A stretch of DNA of 10,729 nt from Candidatus Omnitrophota bacterium. Lineage in GTDB: Bacteria; Omnitrophota; Gorgyraeia; Velamenicoccales; Velamenicoccaceae. Under the pieces are notes generated by a model, which did no database searches, was not told the origin of the DNA, and saw only the letters and a program-made list of their open reading frames with translations. A program made the position numbers and the translations under genes. Location of the stretch: NCBI GenBank assembly GCA_028717105.1, contig JAQUOM010000054.1, positions 1 to 10,729 of the forward strand, in the 5' to 3' direction. This document shows, piece by piece, positions 1-5,870 of this stretch. How positions within the stretch are numbered: the stretch's first letter is position 1; the number at the start of each line of letters is the position of its first letter.

Positions 1-641
1 AGAAGGTCTGGACATGGATCGACCGCAAGTGGGTATGCGAAAAGGTCCATGCGATCAAGATGATCTATGATTTTCCCGTGGTCGGCAAGATGCCGGTGTA
101 TTTGAACGGCCATGACGAGCTGCATTCCCTGTCGAAAAATATCGACGCCGATTCCATCCGTTTCTGGATGGGGTTCGGTGACCACTATATCAATGTTTTT
201 ACGGTATTGACCAACCTGGGGCTGACATCCGAAAAGCCCGTCAAGACGGCCGAGGGCGTCGAGGTCGTGCCGTTGAAGGTTTTAAAGGCCCTTTTGCCCG
301 ATCCTTCATCGCTGGCCCCCGACTATACCGGAAAAACCTGTATCGGTAATTACATCAAGGGGGAAAAGGGCGGCAAGCACAGGGAGATATTCATCTACAA
401 TACCTGTGACCATGCCGCTTGCTACAAAGAAGTCGAATCCCAGGCGATTTCTTACACGGCGGGTGTGCCTCCGGTGGCCGCCGCGATCCTGATCGCCCGG
501 GGTGTCTGGGATCCGAAGACGATGGTGAACGTCGAAGAGCTGGATCCGGATCCTTTTATCGAATTATTGGGCCCGATGGGGCTGCCGACCGTTGTGGAGG
601 AGCATCCGGCGCTCTTGCCGTCGAGCGAAAGAGTAAAATAG
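1..641 (+). CDS. Carboxynorspermidine synthase-like (saccharopine dehydrogenase family), 5'-truncated
   Basis: This reading frame is open from the window's left edge (first full codon at base 3) and ends at TAG 639-641, so about 212 C-terminal codons are visible and the N-terminal Rossmann NAD(P)-binding part lies outside. The visible part matches the C-terminal domain of the carboxy(nor)spermidine dehydrogenase/synthase branch of the saccharopine dehydrogenase family. Landmarks are WTWIDRKWVCEK just after the edge, IRFWMGFGDHY, LPDPSSLAPDYTGKTCIG, YNTCDHAACY, SQAISYTAGVPP and EELDPDPF near the end. Family knowledge: these cytoplasmic enzymes reductively condense aspartate semialdehyde with a diamine (putrescine or diaminopropane) to give carboxyspermidine or carboxynorspermidine, which a separate decarboxylase finishes. 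The ATG at 60 is internal and not the start. The next gene downstream is also from a polyamine family, which supports the call over a lysine-pathway saccharopine dehydrogenase. Substrate preference cannot be read from this fragment. Confidence 0.85.
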   Translation, partial: KVWTWIDRKWVCEKVHAIKMIYDFPVVGKMPVYLNGHDELHSLSKNIDADSIRFWMGFGDHYINVFTVLTNLGLTSEKPVKTAEGVEVVPLKVLKALLPDPSSLAPDYTGKTCIGNYIKGEKGGKHREIFIYNTCDHAACYKEVESQAISYTAGVPPVAAAILIARGVWDPKTMVNVEELDPDPFIELLGPMGLPTVVEEHPALLPSSERVK

Positions 642-665
642 GGCAGAAATTTTTTCAAAGATATC

Positions 666-698
666 TTGTGTTGACAGACGCGTGTAGTATAATATCAG
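666..698 (+). promoter_or_regulatory. Likely sigma70-type promoter before the decarboxylase gene
   Basis: A perfect -10 hexamer TATAAT lies at 688-693. It pairs with a weak -35 TTGTGT at 666-671 (16-nt spacer). A perfect TTGACA at 671-676 is also present, but it sits only 11 nt from that TATAAT; its own -10 at 16 nt would be TATCAG (693-698). Either pairing predicts transcription starting near 700-705, giving a leader of roughly 190 nt before the ATG at 893. That is consistent with the structured element at 759-869 being transcribed. Which pairing is used is not decidable by eye. Confidence 0.5.
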
Positions 699-758
699 CC
701 AAGAGTGATGTTCCCGGGTTGAGGAGTTACTAAAAAACAATTTCGGGGACAAAATATT

Positions 759-869
759 GAGGGCATTGAAAAATCAATGCCCTCTGATGACGCAGGTTAA
801 CACATTGCTTACACAGATTGAAAATTCACCTTTGATCTGTGTAATCTTTTTTAAAAGTCTGCGTCATCA
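759..869 (+). promoter_or_regulatory. Structured leader RNA candidate: hairpin plus nested two-stem element
   Basis: Three perfect inverted repeats are packed into 111 nt. P1 is an 11-bp stem, GAGGGCATTGA (759-769) with TCAATGCCCTC (774-784), closed by an AAAA loop. P2 starts on the very next base: TGATGACGCAG (785-795) with CTGCGTCATCA (859-869), extendable by G-U, U-G and U-A pairs at 796-798/856-858. P3 lies inside P2: TTACACAGAT (809-818) with ATCTGTGTAA (835-844), with a 16-nt loop. P1 and P2 abut and could stack coaxially. The P2 wobbles pair only in plus-strand RNA, favouring an RNA role. The ribosome-binding site AGGAGGT (876-882) begins 6 nt after P2. No T-tract follows P1, so it is not an ordinary terminator. 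I recognise no named riboswitch; a dispersed DNA repeat is the main alternative. Confidence 0.6.
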
Positions 870-892
870 AACAACAGGAGGTAAGTAAGGGG

Positions 893-1273
893 ATGCCTAA
901 GAACGTCGCGATGCCTGCAGGTAGTTTTGGTTTGGAGGTTGTTCTCGATCTTTACGGCTGTGATCCTCAAGCGATCCGTTCGGCCAAGAAGCTCGCGGAA
1001 TTCACCACAAAGCTCTGCAAGCTGTTAAAAATGAAAAAATACGGTAAAACGCTTCTGCCGCATTTCGGTTATGACAAGGCGCATACGGCCGGTTATTCCA
1101 TGCTGCAGTTTATCGAGACGAGCTCGATTACGGGGCATTTTTCGGAGCTCTGGAATTCTGCTTACATCAATATTTTCTCCTGCAGGGAGTTTGATGCGCA
1201 CAAGGCGGCGGATTTTACGATCAAGTTCTTCGGAGCCAAAAAGGCCACCAAGAGGGTGCTTTTGAGAAAATAA
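893..1273 (+). CDS. speD: S-adenosylmethionine decarboxylase family pyruvoyl enzyme (possibly altered substrate)
   Basis: 126 residues, the usual length of the small class 1B AdoMet decarboxylase proenzymes. These cleave themselves before a serine that becomes the pyruvoyl cofactor. Four residues reported as catalytic in the Thermotoga maritima enzyme (Ser55, Ser63, His68, Cys83, from memory) have counterparts at identical spacing: S69, S77 (predicted cleavage serine), H82 and C97, within GYSMLQFIETSSITGHF and NIFSC. The residue before the cleavage serine is Thr76, with Glu75 one further back, instead of the usual Glu-Ser; the familiar Ile-His-Thr-Trp-Pro-Glu stretch is replaced by ITGHFSE. 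So the chemistry looks kept and the substrate pocket changed. Start ATG 893 follows AGGAGGT (876-882) by 10 nt. Its neighbours are the carboxynorspermidine synthase-like gene upstream and a terminator downstream, so it is probably its own short transcript. Family is confident; AdoMet as substrate is not. Confidence 0.82.
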   Translation: MPKNVAMPAGSFGLEVVLDLYGCDPQAIRSAKKLAEFTTKLCKLLKMKKYGKTLLPHFGYDKAHTAGYSMLQFIETSSITGHFSELWNSAYINIFSCREFDAHKAADFTIKFFGAKKATKRVLLRK

Positions 1274-1297
1274 GACAGCCGCAGTATCCTTTAAAAT

Positions 1298-1336
1298 GGC
1301 CCCCGGCCGAGAAAAGGTCAGGGGCCTTTTTTTTTT
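1298..1336 (+). terminator. Intrinsic (Rho-independent) terminator
   Basis: A GC-rich stem of about 11 bp pairs 1298-1308 (GGCCCCCGGCC) with 1316-1326 (GGTCAGGGGCC), with one C-A mismatch and one G-U pair, a 7-nt loop, and then ten consecutive T at 1327-1336. It lies 24 nt after the stop of the decarboxylase gene and ends that transcript. An AAAA run before the stem gives at best a weak terminator on the minus strand. Confidence 0.93.
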
Positions 1337-1354
1337 GCTGAGCCATCCATATGC

Positions 1355-1442
1355 CGGTAACGCGGCCCGTTTGGGTTGCGTTGTTCGGTCGCGGTTTAAT
1401 GACGAACGACGTAACCAGACTACGAAACGGGCATCGTAACCG
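1355..1442 (+). repeat. Long imperfect inverted repeat / hairpin of unknown role
   Basis: Three stems stack into one long arm. Apical: 1374-1387 with 1403-1416, 14 consecutive pairs including two wobbles (G1378-U1412, U1382-G1408), closing a 15-nt loop. Middle: GCCCGTTT (1365-1372) with AAACGGGC (1425-1432), separated from the apical stem by one base on the left and an 8-nt bulge (1417-1424) on the right. Basal: CGGTAACG (1355-1362) with CGTAACCG (1435-1442), with one A-A mismatch, after a 2x2 internal loop. It sits after a strong terminator and before the lysS promoter, so neither neighbouring transcript obviously includes it. GTAACC recurs at 1411-1416, 1436-1441 and 1442-1447. No T-tract follows directly and no tRNA features are present. 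It could be a small RNA, a dispersed palindromic repeat or a protein-binding DNA site. The rest of the gap 1337-1486 shows nothing I can name. Confidence 0.6.
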
Positions 1443-1486
1443 TAACCGAAAATTCTATAGATTTTTAAAGGTAGCCTTGAATAGGG

Positions 1487-1515
1487 TTGACAGCGCTTTT
1501 CTCGTCGGTTATAAT
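1487..1515 (+). promoter_or_regulatory. Consensus sigma70 promoter for the lysS operon
   Basis: TTGACA (1487-1492) and TATAAT (1510-1515) are both perfect consensus hexamers, separated by exactly 17 nt. Transcription should start near 1521-1523, leaving a leader of about 55 nt. That leader is too short for a T-box or lysine riboswitch, and no such element is seen, so strong constitutive expression of lysS and the genes behind it is the likely outcome. Confidence 0.9.
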
Positions 1516-1576
1516 AAGGCTCAGATTTTCTTAACTTATTTGTTTTTTAGGAGTTAAAAAATTCCGGAGAGTACCT

Positions 1577-3046
1577 ATGGAACTCAATGATATCATACAA
1601 CAGAGGATCGATAAGCTTTCTGCCTTTAAGGAAGCGGGCATGCAGCCTTATGGCCAAAAGTTCGATAAGACGTGTGCCATCAAAGACTTATTGTCTTCGT
1701 TCGAGGACGGCAAAAACATCGTTCTTGCCGGACGCCTGATGGCCAAGAGGAAACACGGTAAGGTTTGTTTTGCCGATCTGCGCGATCAGGGCGCAAGGAT
1801 ACAGCTCTATATCCGCAAGGACGATCCCCTGGCGGAAAAAGAATTCGATCTTTTTAACAAGCTGGATATCGGCGATATCGTTGGGATCGAGGGAGAGACT
1901 TTTAAGACGCACACAGGCGAGCCGACCGTCAAGGTCAAGGCCTTCCGGCTCCTGGCGAAGTCGCTGCGCCCTTTGCCGGAGAAGTGGCATGGCCTCAAAG
2001 ATGTGCAGATCCGTTACCGGCAGCGGTATGTCGATTTGATCGCCAGTCCCGAGGTCCGCGATATCTTTGCCATGCGCTCGAAGATCACAAGCTCCATGAG
2101 GTCCTTTTTGAACTCCAAGGGATTTTTGGAGGTTGAAACGCCCATGATGCATCTGATTCCCGGCGGGGCGGCGGGACGGCCTTTTGCGACGCACCATAAC
2201 GAGTACGATATGGACCTTTTCCTTCGCATCGCGCCCGAACTTTACCTCAAGCGCCTTATCGTCGGCGGTTTTGAGAAGATCTATGAGATCAACAGGTCTT
2301 TCCGTAACGAAGGGGTCTCGACGCGTCATAATCCGGAATTCACGATGATGGAGCTCTATGCCGCTTATTGCAACTATGAAGACATGATGAAGATCACCGA
2401 AGAGATCTTTGCGCATGTCGCCCGCGAGGTCCTGGGGACGCTGGAGATCGAATATCAGGGTTCCAAGATCAACCTGACGCCTCCGTGGCCGCGACGTTCT
2501 TTTGTCCGGGCCGTCAAAGAACATTTCGATATCAACCCTGAAGATGAGGCGGCGGTGATGGTGGAAAAACTTCGGGCCAAAGGCCGGCCCGTGGAAGATC
2601 GTCTTTCCAGGTCCCAGGTCGTGCGCCTGGTCGAGGAGATCCTGACGGCCGATGCGCCGACCCAGCCCGTTTTCTTTACCGACTATTTCAGCATCCTTTG
2701 CCCCCTGGCAAAAAATAAACCGGAGAATCCCCTGGTCTCGGAACGTTTTGAGCTCTACATGGCCGGAATGGAGGTCGCCAACGCCTATTCCGAGCTTAAC
2801 GATCCTATTGAGCAGAGACAGCGCCTCCAGGAAGAGCTTAAGGAGGAGGCGGGGGCCGGGAGTCGCTGCCTGGATGAAGATTTTGTCGAGGCCCTGGAAT
2901 ACGGCATGCCGCCGACAGGAGGCCTGGGGATAGGTATCGACCGTATGTGCATGCTCTTTTTGAATCAGCCGTCGATCCGTGACGTGATTTTGTTTCCTCT
3001 CCTGCGCCCTGAGCAAGGGGCAGACGCGCAAGAAACCCAACGATGA
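1577..3046 (+). CDS. lysS: Lysyl-tRNA synthetase, class II
   Basis: 489 residues, close to the usual bacterial class II LysRS length (about 500). It attaches lysine to tRNA-Lys in the cytoplasm using ATP. The N-terminal OB-fold anticodon-binding domain covers roughly residues 45-130 (GRLMAKRKHGKVCFADLRD at 52-70). Class II motif 1 is around 176-195 (GFLEVETPMM), motif 2 around 233-262 with the ATP-binding arginine in SFRNEG (241-246) and RHNPEFTMME, and motif 3 around 448-478 (GGLGIGIDR, then IRDVILFPLLRP). All three motifs are intact. ATG 1577 follows GGAGA (1566-1570) by 6 nt, and the protein begins as the family does. The gene has a full-consensus promoter upstream, and its stop overlaps the start of the lipoprotein-transport permease by 4 nt (ATGA at 3043-3046), indicating coupled translation. 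Nothing unusual is seen in the sequence. Confidence 0.98.
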   Translation: MELNDIIQQRIDKLSAFKEAGMQPYGQKFDKTCAIKDLLSSFEDGKNIVLAGRLMAKRKHGKVCFADLRDQGARIQLYIRKDDPLAEKEFDLFNKLDIGDIVGIEGETFKTHTGEPTVKVKAFRLLAKSLRPLPEKWHGLKDVQIRYRQRYVDLIASPEVRDIFAMRSKITSSMRSFLNSKGFLEVETPMMHLIPGGAAGRPFATHHNEYDMDLFLRIAPELYLKRLIVGGFEKIYEINRSFRNEGVSTRHNPEFTMMELYAAYCNYEDMMKITEEIFAHVAREVLGTLEIEYQGSKINLTPPWPRRSFVRAVKEHFDINPEDEAAVMVEKLRAKGRPVEDRLSRSQVVRLVEEILTADAPTQPVFFTDYFSILCPLAKNKPENPLVSERFELYMAGMEVANAYSELNDPIEQRQRLQEELKEEAGAGSRCLDEDFVEALEYGMPPTGGLGIGIDRMCMLFLNQPSIRDVILFPLLRPEQGADAQETQR

Positions 3047-4224
3047 ACCTTGCTTTTTTTATCAGCCGGCGTTATTTTCTGACACTTCAGAAAGAACGCT
3101 TTATTTCCGTCATCAGCCTGATTTCAGGGGCCGGGATTGCCATCGGCGTCATGGCCCTGATTGTCGTGATCGCCGTCATGACGGGGTTTGATAATGATTT
3201 AAGAGACAAGATCATCGGGGTCCATCCTCATATCATTATTCATAGCGAAGAGGGGATCGAAGACCCGGAGAATATCCGGGCGCAGATCAGGGGGCTTGCG
3301 GGCGTCGAGGAAGTCGCGCCGTATGTCAGCGGCCAGGCCTTTCTCTATTTTAAGGATAAGGTCCTGAGCCTCAATGTGAAAGGCGTGGATCCCGAGACGG
3401 AAATCCGGGTCACGCAGATCCGTGATGCCATGGAAGGCGGCCGGCTGGATCTGCCGGCAGGAGGTATCGTTCTGGGAAAGGAATTGGCGTCCCTTCTCGG
3501 GCTTTCTATGGGCGACGAGGTGGTCCTTTCTTCTCCGGTGGTCGGACTGAATACGCCTTTCCGCGTGAGCGGGATTTTTCATACCGGCATGTATGACTAT
3601 GACCTGAATCTGGCGTTCCTGAATATTAAGGATGCCCAGGATTTCTTCGGCGTCGGGAGTCTCGTCACCCAGCTGGGCATCCGGCTCGACGACCCTTACG
3701 GGGCGCCGAGGGTCAAGAAGGCCTTAAGCGGGATCTTGCCGGGGCATCTCCATGGCCGCACCTGGATGGACATCAACAAGAATTTTTTTGCGGCCCTGGC
3801 CTTAGAGAAACTGGCGATGTTCATCATCCTGACCCTGATCGTTTTGGTGGCCTGTTTTAATATTGTCAGCACTTTGATCGTCATGGTCGTTGAAAAGACC
3901 AAGGACATCGGAATTTTAAAGGCCGTGGGTGTTTCCCAGGGAGTGATCAGAAAAATTTTTATCGGCGGCGGTTTAATTATTGGCACGGGAGGCATCCTTT
4001 TTGGTATAATAGGAGGAATAGTTTTGTGTTTTTTGCTGAAGAAATACCAGTTCATTCAGCTTCCCCAGGATATTTATTATATTGACCGCCTGCCTGTGGC
4101 GATGCGCGGGATCGATGTGGCATTGATCGCGGGCTCTGCTCTTTTAATCTGTTTTCTGGCAACGATTTACCCCGCGTCCAAGGCGGCGCGCCTTGTCCCT
4201 GCGGATGCCCTGAGGTATGAATAG
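3043..4224 (+). CDS. lolC: Lipoprotein-releasing ABC transporter permease, LolC/LolE family
   Basis: 393 residues with the LolC/E layout. There is a cytoplasmic N-terminal stretch (RRYFLTLQKERFISVISLIS), TM1 at about 22-47, a periplasmic MacB-type domain of about 200 residues, TM2 at about 258-283, TM3 at about 306-332 and TM4 at about 357-378. It ends in the typical YPASKAARLVPADALRYE. The coupling-helix region EKTKDIGILKAVG (284-296) follows TM2 and should contact the ATPase. Family role: extract mature lipoproteins from the inner membrane and pass them to the LolA carrier. The start is fixed by the 4-nt ATGA overlap with lysS; there is no strong ribosome-binding site of its own, which fits translational coupling. 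The stop overlaps lolD by one base. Only one permease gene occurs at this locus, so the transporter may be a homodimer, or a LolE partner may lie elsewhere. LolC and LolE cannot be told apart with certainty by eye. Confidence 0.92.
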   Translation: MNLAFFISRRYFLTLQKERFISVISLISGAGIAIGVMALIVVIAVMTGFDNDLRDKIIGVHPHIIIHSEEGIEDPENIRAQIRGLAGVEEVAPYVSGQAFLYFKDKVLSLNVKGVDPETEIRVTQIRDAMEGGRLDLPAGGIVLGKELASLLGLSMGDEVVLSSPVVGLNTPFRVSGIFHTGMYDYDLNLAFLNIKDAQDFFGVGSLVTQLGIRLDDPYGAPRVKKALSGILPGHLHGRTWMDINKNFFAALALEKLAMFIILTLIVLVACFNIVSTLIVMVVEKTKDIGILKAVGVSQGVIRKIFIGGGLIIGTGGILFGIIGGIVLCFLLKKYQFIQLPQDIYYIDRLPVAMRGIDVALIAGSALLICFLATIYPASKAARLVPADALRYE

Positions 4225-4898
4225 TGCTCAAAGCCTTTCATCTTGAAAAAACGTATCGGCAGGGTTCAAAAGAACTGACCGTCCTCAAAGGCGTTACCTT
4301 GGAGGTCCGGCGCTCTGAGATTGTCGGCATTGTCGGTCCGTCGGGGGCGGGAAAATCGACCCTTTTGCATATCCTTGGCGGCCTGGATACTCCGAGCCGG
4401 GGCGGGGTTTTTGTCGATGGAGAATGCCTGACCGCTTTAGATGAGCGTCGCCAGGCGAGGATACGCAACAAGAGGTTTGGCTTTGTCTTTCAGTTCTACC
4501 ATCTCTTAAGGGAGTTTTCGGCCCTGGAGAATGTGATGCTGCCGGCCTTTGTGGATCAGGCGTCCCTGTCCGTTCTTCAAATCAGGCAGAAGGCTGAGCG
4601 TCTTTTGGATTTTTTCGGGTTGTCGCAGAGGCTCAAGCACAGGCCGTCGCAGCTTTCCGGCGGCGAGCAGCAGCGCGTGGCTGTGGCGCGGGCGTTGATG
4701 AACGATCCGGAGGTCCTTTTCTGCGATGAGCCGACGGGGAACCTGGATTTCGAGTCGGGCAGACACATCCAGGAATTGCTCGGCCGGCTCAACAAAGAGA
4801 AAGGGATGACGATCGTCCTGGTGACCCATAGCCCGGAGTTGGCCAAAGGCAGCCATCGGGTGTTGAAAATATTTGACGGAAGGATCGTCACAGAATAG
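4224..4898 (+). CDS. lolD: Lipoprotein-releasing ABC transporter ATP-binding protein LolD
   Basis: 224 residues, the usual length for LolD. It energises the Lol transporter by ATP hydrolysis at the inner membrane's cytoplasmic face. All ABC motifs are intact: Walker A GPSGAGKST (38-46), Q-loop Q90 in FVFQFYHLL, signature LSGGEQQR (144-151), Walker B VLFCDEPTGNLD (164-175) and the switch histidine H202 in VTHSPEL. The FQFYHLL and ALMNDP elements place it in the LolD/MacB subgroup. The start is GTG 4224, sharing its G with the TAG of the permease gene, with TGAGGT (4211-4216) as ribosome-binding site 7 nt upstream. The tight overlap supports a permease-ATPase complex. MacB-type or FtsE-type ATPases are the nearest alternatives, made unlikely by the LolC/E-family partner. 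Confidence 0.94.
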   Translation: MLKAFHLEKTYRQGSKELTVLKGVTLEVRRSEIVGIVGPSGAGKSTLLHILGGLDTPSRGGVFVDGECLTALDERRQARIRNKRFGFVFQFYHLLREFSALENVMLPAFVDQASLSVLQIRQKAERLLDFFGLSQRLKHRPSQLSGGEQQRVAVARALMNDPEVLFCDEPTGNLDFESGRHIQELLGRLNKEKGMTIVLVTHSPELAKGSHRVLKIFDGRIVTE

Positions 4899-4913
4899 CA
4901 GGCAGGTTGACAA

Positions 4914-4988
4914 GGTCCCTCGTCTCTAGGAGAGACGCTGACGGAGACTCGGGATCAATTTCAGACAAAACGATTCAGCGGGAAATTG
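4914..4988 (+). promoter_or_regulatory. Leader with competing hairpins before the aminotransferase gene
   Basis: The 99-nt gap between lolD and the aminotransferase gene can fold two ways. Hairpin A pairs CGTCTCT (4921-4927) with AGAGACG (4931-4937), with a 3-nt loop. Hairpin B pairs 4914-4919 with 4951-4956 (one G-U) and GTCTC (4922-4926) with GAGAC (4944-4948), so it excludes A. A third stem, CAATTTC (4956-4962) with GAAATTG (4982-4988), touches the first base of the ribosome-binding site GAGAGG (4988-4993). There is no T-tract and I see no leader peptide rich in branched-chain residues. The stems are short, so chance pairing is possible. Confidence 0.35.
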
Positions 4989-4997
4989 AGAGGCACG

Positions 4998-5870
4998 ATG
5001 TTGATTTATCTTAACGGGAAGCTTGTCAAAAAAGAAGACGCGAAAGTCTCGGTGTTCGACCACGGCTTGCTTTACGGCGACGGCGTGTTTGAAGGCATCC
5101 GGTCTTATGACAGGCTTGTTTTTAAGCTGCACGAACACATGGACAGGCTCTACGCTTCGGCCCAGGGGATTTCGTTGACCATCCCCATGGAAAAGAAAGA
5201 GATGGAAAAGGCGATCATGGATACGCTCAAGGCGAATGCGCTGAGAGATGCTTATATCCGTGCCGTGGTGACGCGAGGCGATGGCGATTTGGGGTTGGAC
5301 CCGCGCAATTGCCGTCGGGCGACCGTTTTTATCATCGCGGATAAGATTGCGCTCTATCCGACCGATCTGTATCGTAAAGGTTTAAAGATCGTGACGGTGC
5401 CCACGCGGCGCAATATTCCCGAGTCCTTGAATCCCCAGATCAAGTCCTTGAATTATCTCAACAATATTCTCGGGAAGATCGAGGCGATCAACGCAGGGGT
5501 TCCCGAAGCGATCATGCTCGACCAGAGCGGGTTTGTGACGGAATGCACGGGGGATAATATTTTTATGATCAAGGATGATTTGCTCCTGACGCCTCCTGTT
5601 TCCGTGGGGGTGCTCAACGGCATCACGCGTCAGGCGGTCCTCGCCCTGGGGGAGAAGGCGGGGTTCCGGGCGCAAGAAAGGATGTTAACGCGGTTCGACC
5701 TGTTTACGTCCGATGAGGTGTTCTTGACCGGGACGGCTGCGGAGATCATTCCTGTGGTGATGATCGATGGCCGTTCGATCGGGACGGGCCGCGTCGGCAC
5801 ACGCACCCTCGCGTTGACGGAAGACTTTAGAAAACTCACTAAAAAGGACGGCGTGCGTTATGCTTTGTAA
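4998..5870 (+). CDS. ilvE: Branched-chain amino acid aminotransferase (class IV PLP, archaeal-type IlvE)
   Basis: 290 residues from ATG 4998. A fold-type IV PLP enzyme that would exchange amino groups between glutamate/2-oxoglutarate and the branched-chain amino acids in the cytoplasm. Landmarks are the N-terminus IYLNGKLV, FDHGLLYGDGVFEGIR (20-35), the RGDGDLGLDPRNC stretch (93-105), PLP lysine K149 in QIKSLNYLNN, cofactor-binding glutamate E182 in TECTGDNIF, and TGTAAEI (244-250). It resembles the short BCAT form common in archaea more than the E. coli enzyme. D-amino acid aminotransferase and aminodeoxychorismate lyase are fold relatives, less likely because of the LGLDPR and KSLNYLNN patterns. 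ATG 4998 is preferred over an in-frame TTG at 4986 because GAGAGG (4988-4993) precedes it and the family starts there. The stop overlaps the mcsA start by 11 nt, so the two are translationally coupled. Confidence 0.9.
   Translation: MLIYLNGKLVKKEDAKVSVFDHGLLYGDGVFEGIRSYDRLVFKLHEHMDRLYASAQGISLTIPMEKKEMEKAIMDTLKANALRDAYIRAVVTRGDGDLGLDPRNCRRATVFIIADKIALYPTDLYRKGLKIVTVPTRRNIPESLNPQIKSLNYLNNILGKIEAINAGVPEAIMLDQSGFVTECTGDNIFMIKDDLLLTPPVSVGVLNGITRQAVLALGEKAGFRAQERMLTRFDLFTSDEVFLTGTAAEIIPVVMIDGRSIGTGRVGTRTLALTEDFRKLTKKDGVRYAL

Noticed and set aside
759..784. Rho-independent terminator after the carboxynorspermidine synthase-like gene
   Set aside because: The stem is perfect but it is followed by TGATGACGC on the plus strand and AATATTTTG on the minus strand, so there is no proper T-tract.
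777..800. Seven-codon upstream frame (ATG at 777, TAA at 798-800) in the structured leader
   Set aside because: The only purine-rich stretch before it (759-763) is 13 nt away and locked in the first stem, and the composition of the peptide suggests no role. There is not enough to call a leader peptide.
785..869. Integron attC recombination site, considered for both this nested repeat and the hairpin at 1355-1442
   Set aside because: Neither element has the RYYYAAC and GTTRRRY end boxes in the required positions, and no integrase or cassette array is present.
1355..1442. tRNA or tRNA-like gene in the long hairpin
   Set aside because: It is one long arm rather than a cloverleaf; there is no GTTCRA T-loop motif, anticodon arm or CCA end.
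1351..1557. A 68-codon open frame in the gap before lysS
   Set aside because: It has no ribosome-binding site, runs straight through the long hairpin and the consensus lysS promoter, and its predicted product resembles nothing. The hairpin explains the sequence better than coding does.
1688..3040. A 450-codon open frame on the minus strand opposite lysS
   Set aside because: It lies entirely within the well-supported lysS gene, its translation has no recognisable motif and is unusually rich in His, Arg and Asp as expected for an antisense shadow, and no ribosome-binding site was evident.
4907..4935. Promoter for the aminotransferase gene based on TTGACA at 4907-4912
   Set aside because: No -10-like hexamer occurs at 16-18 nt downstream (the region reads GAGAGA). 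A -35 match alone is not enough.
4899..4997. CtsR operator (tandem GGTCAAA heptads) ahead of the mcsA-containing operon
   Set aside because: No such heptad or a close variant was found in this gap or in the 6406-6535 gap.
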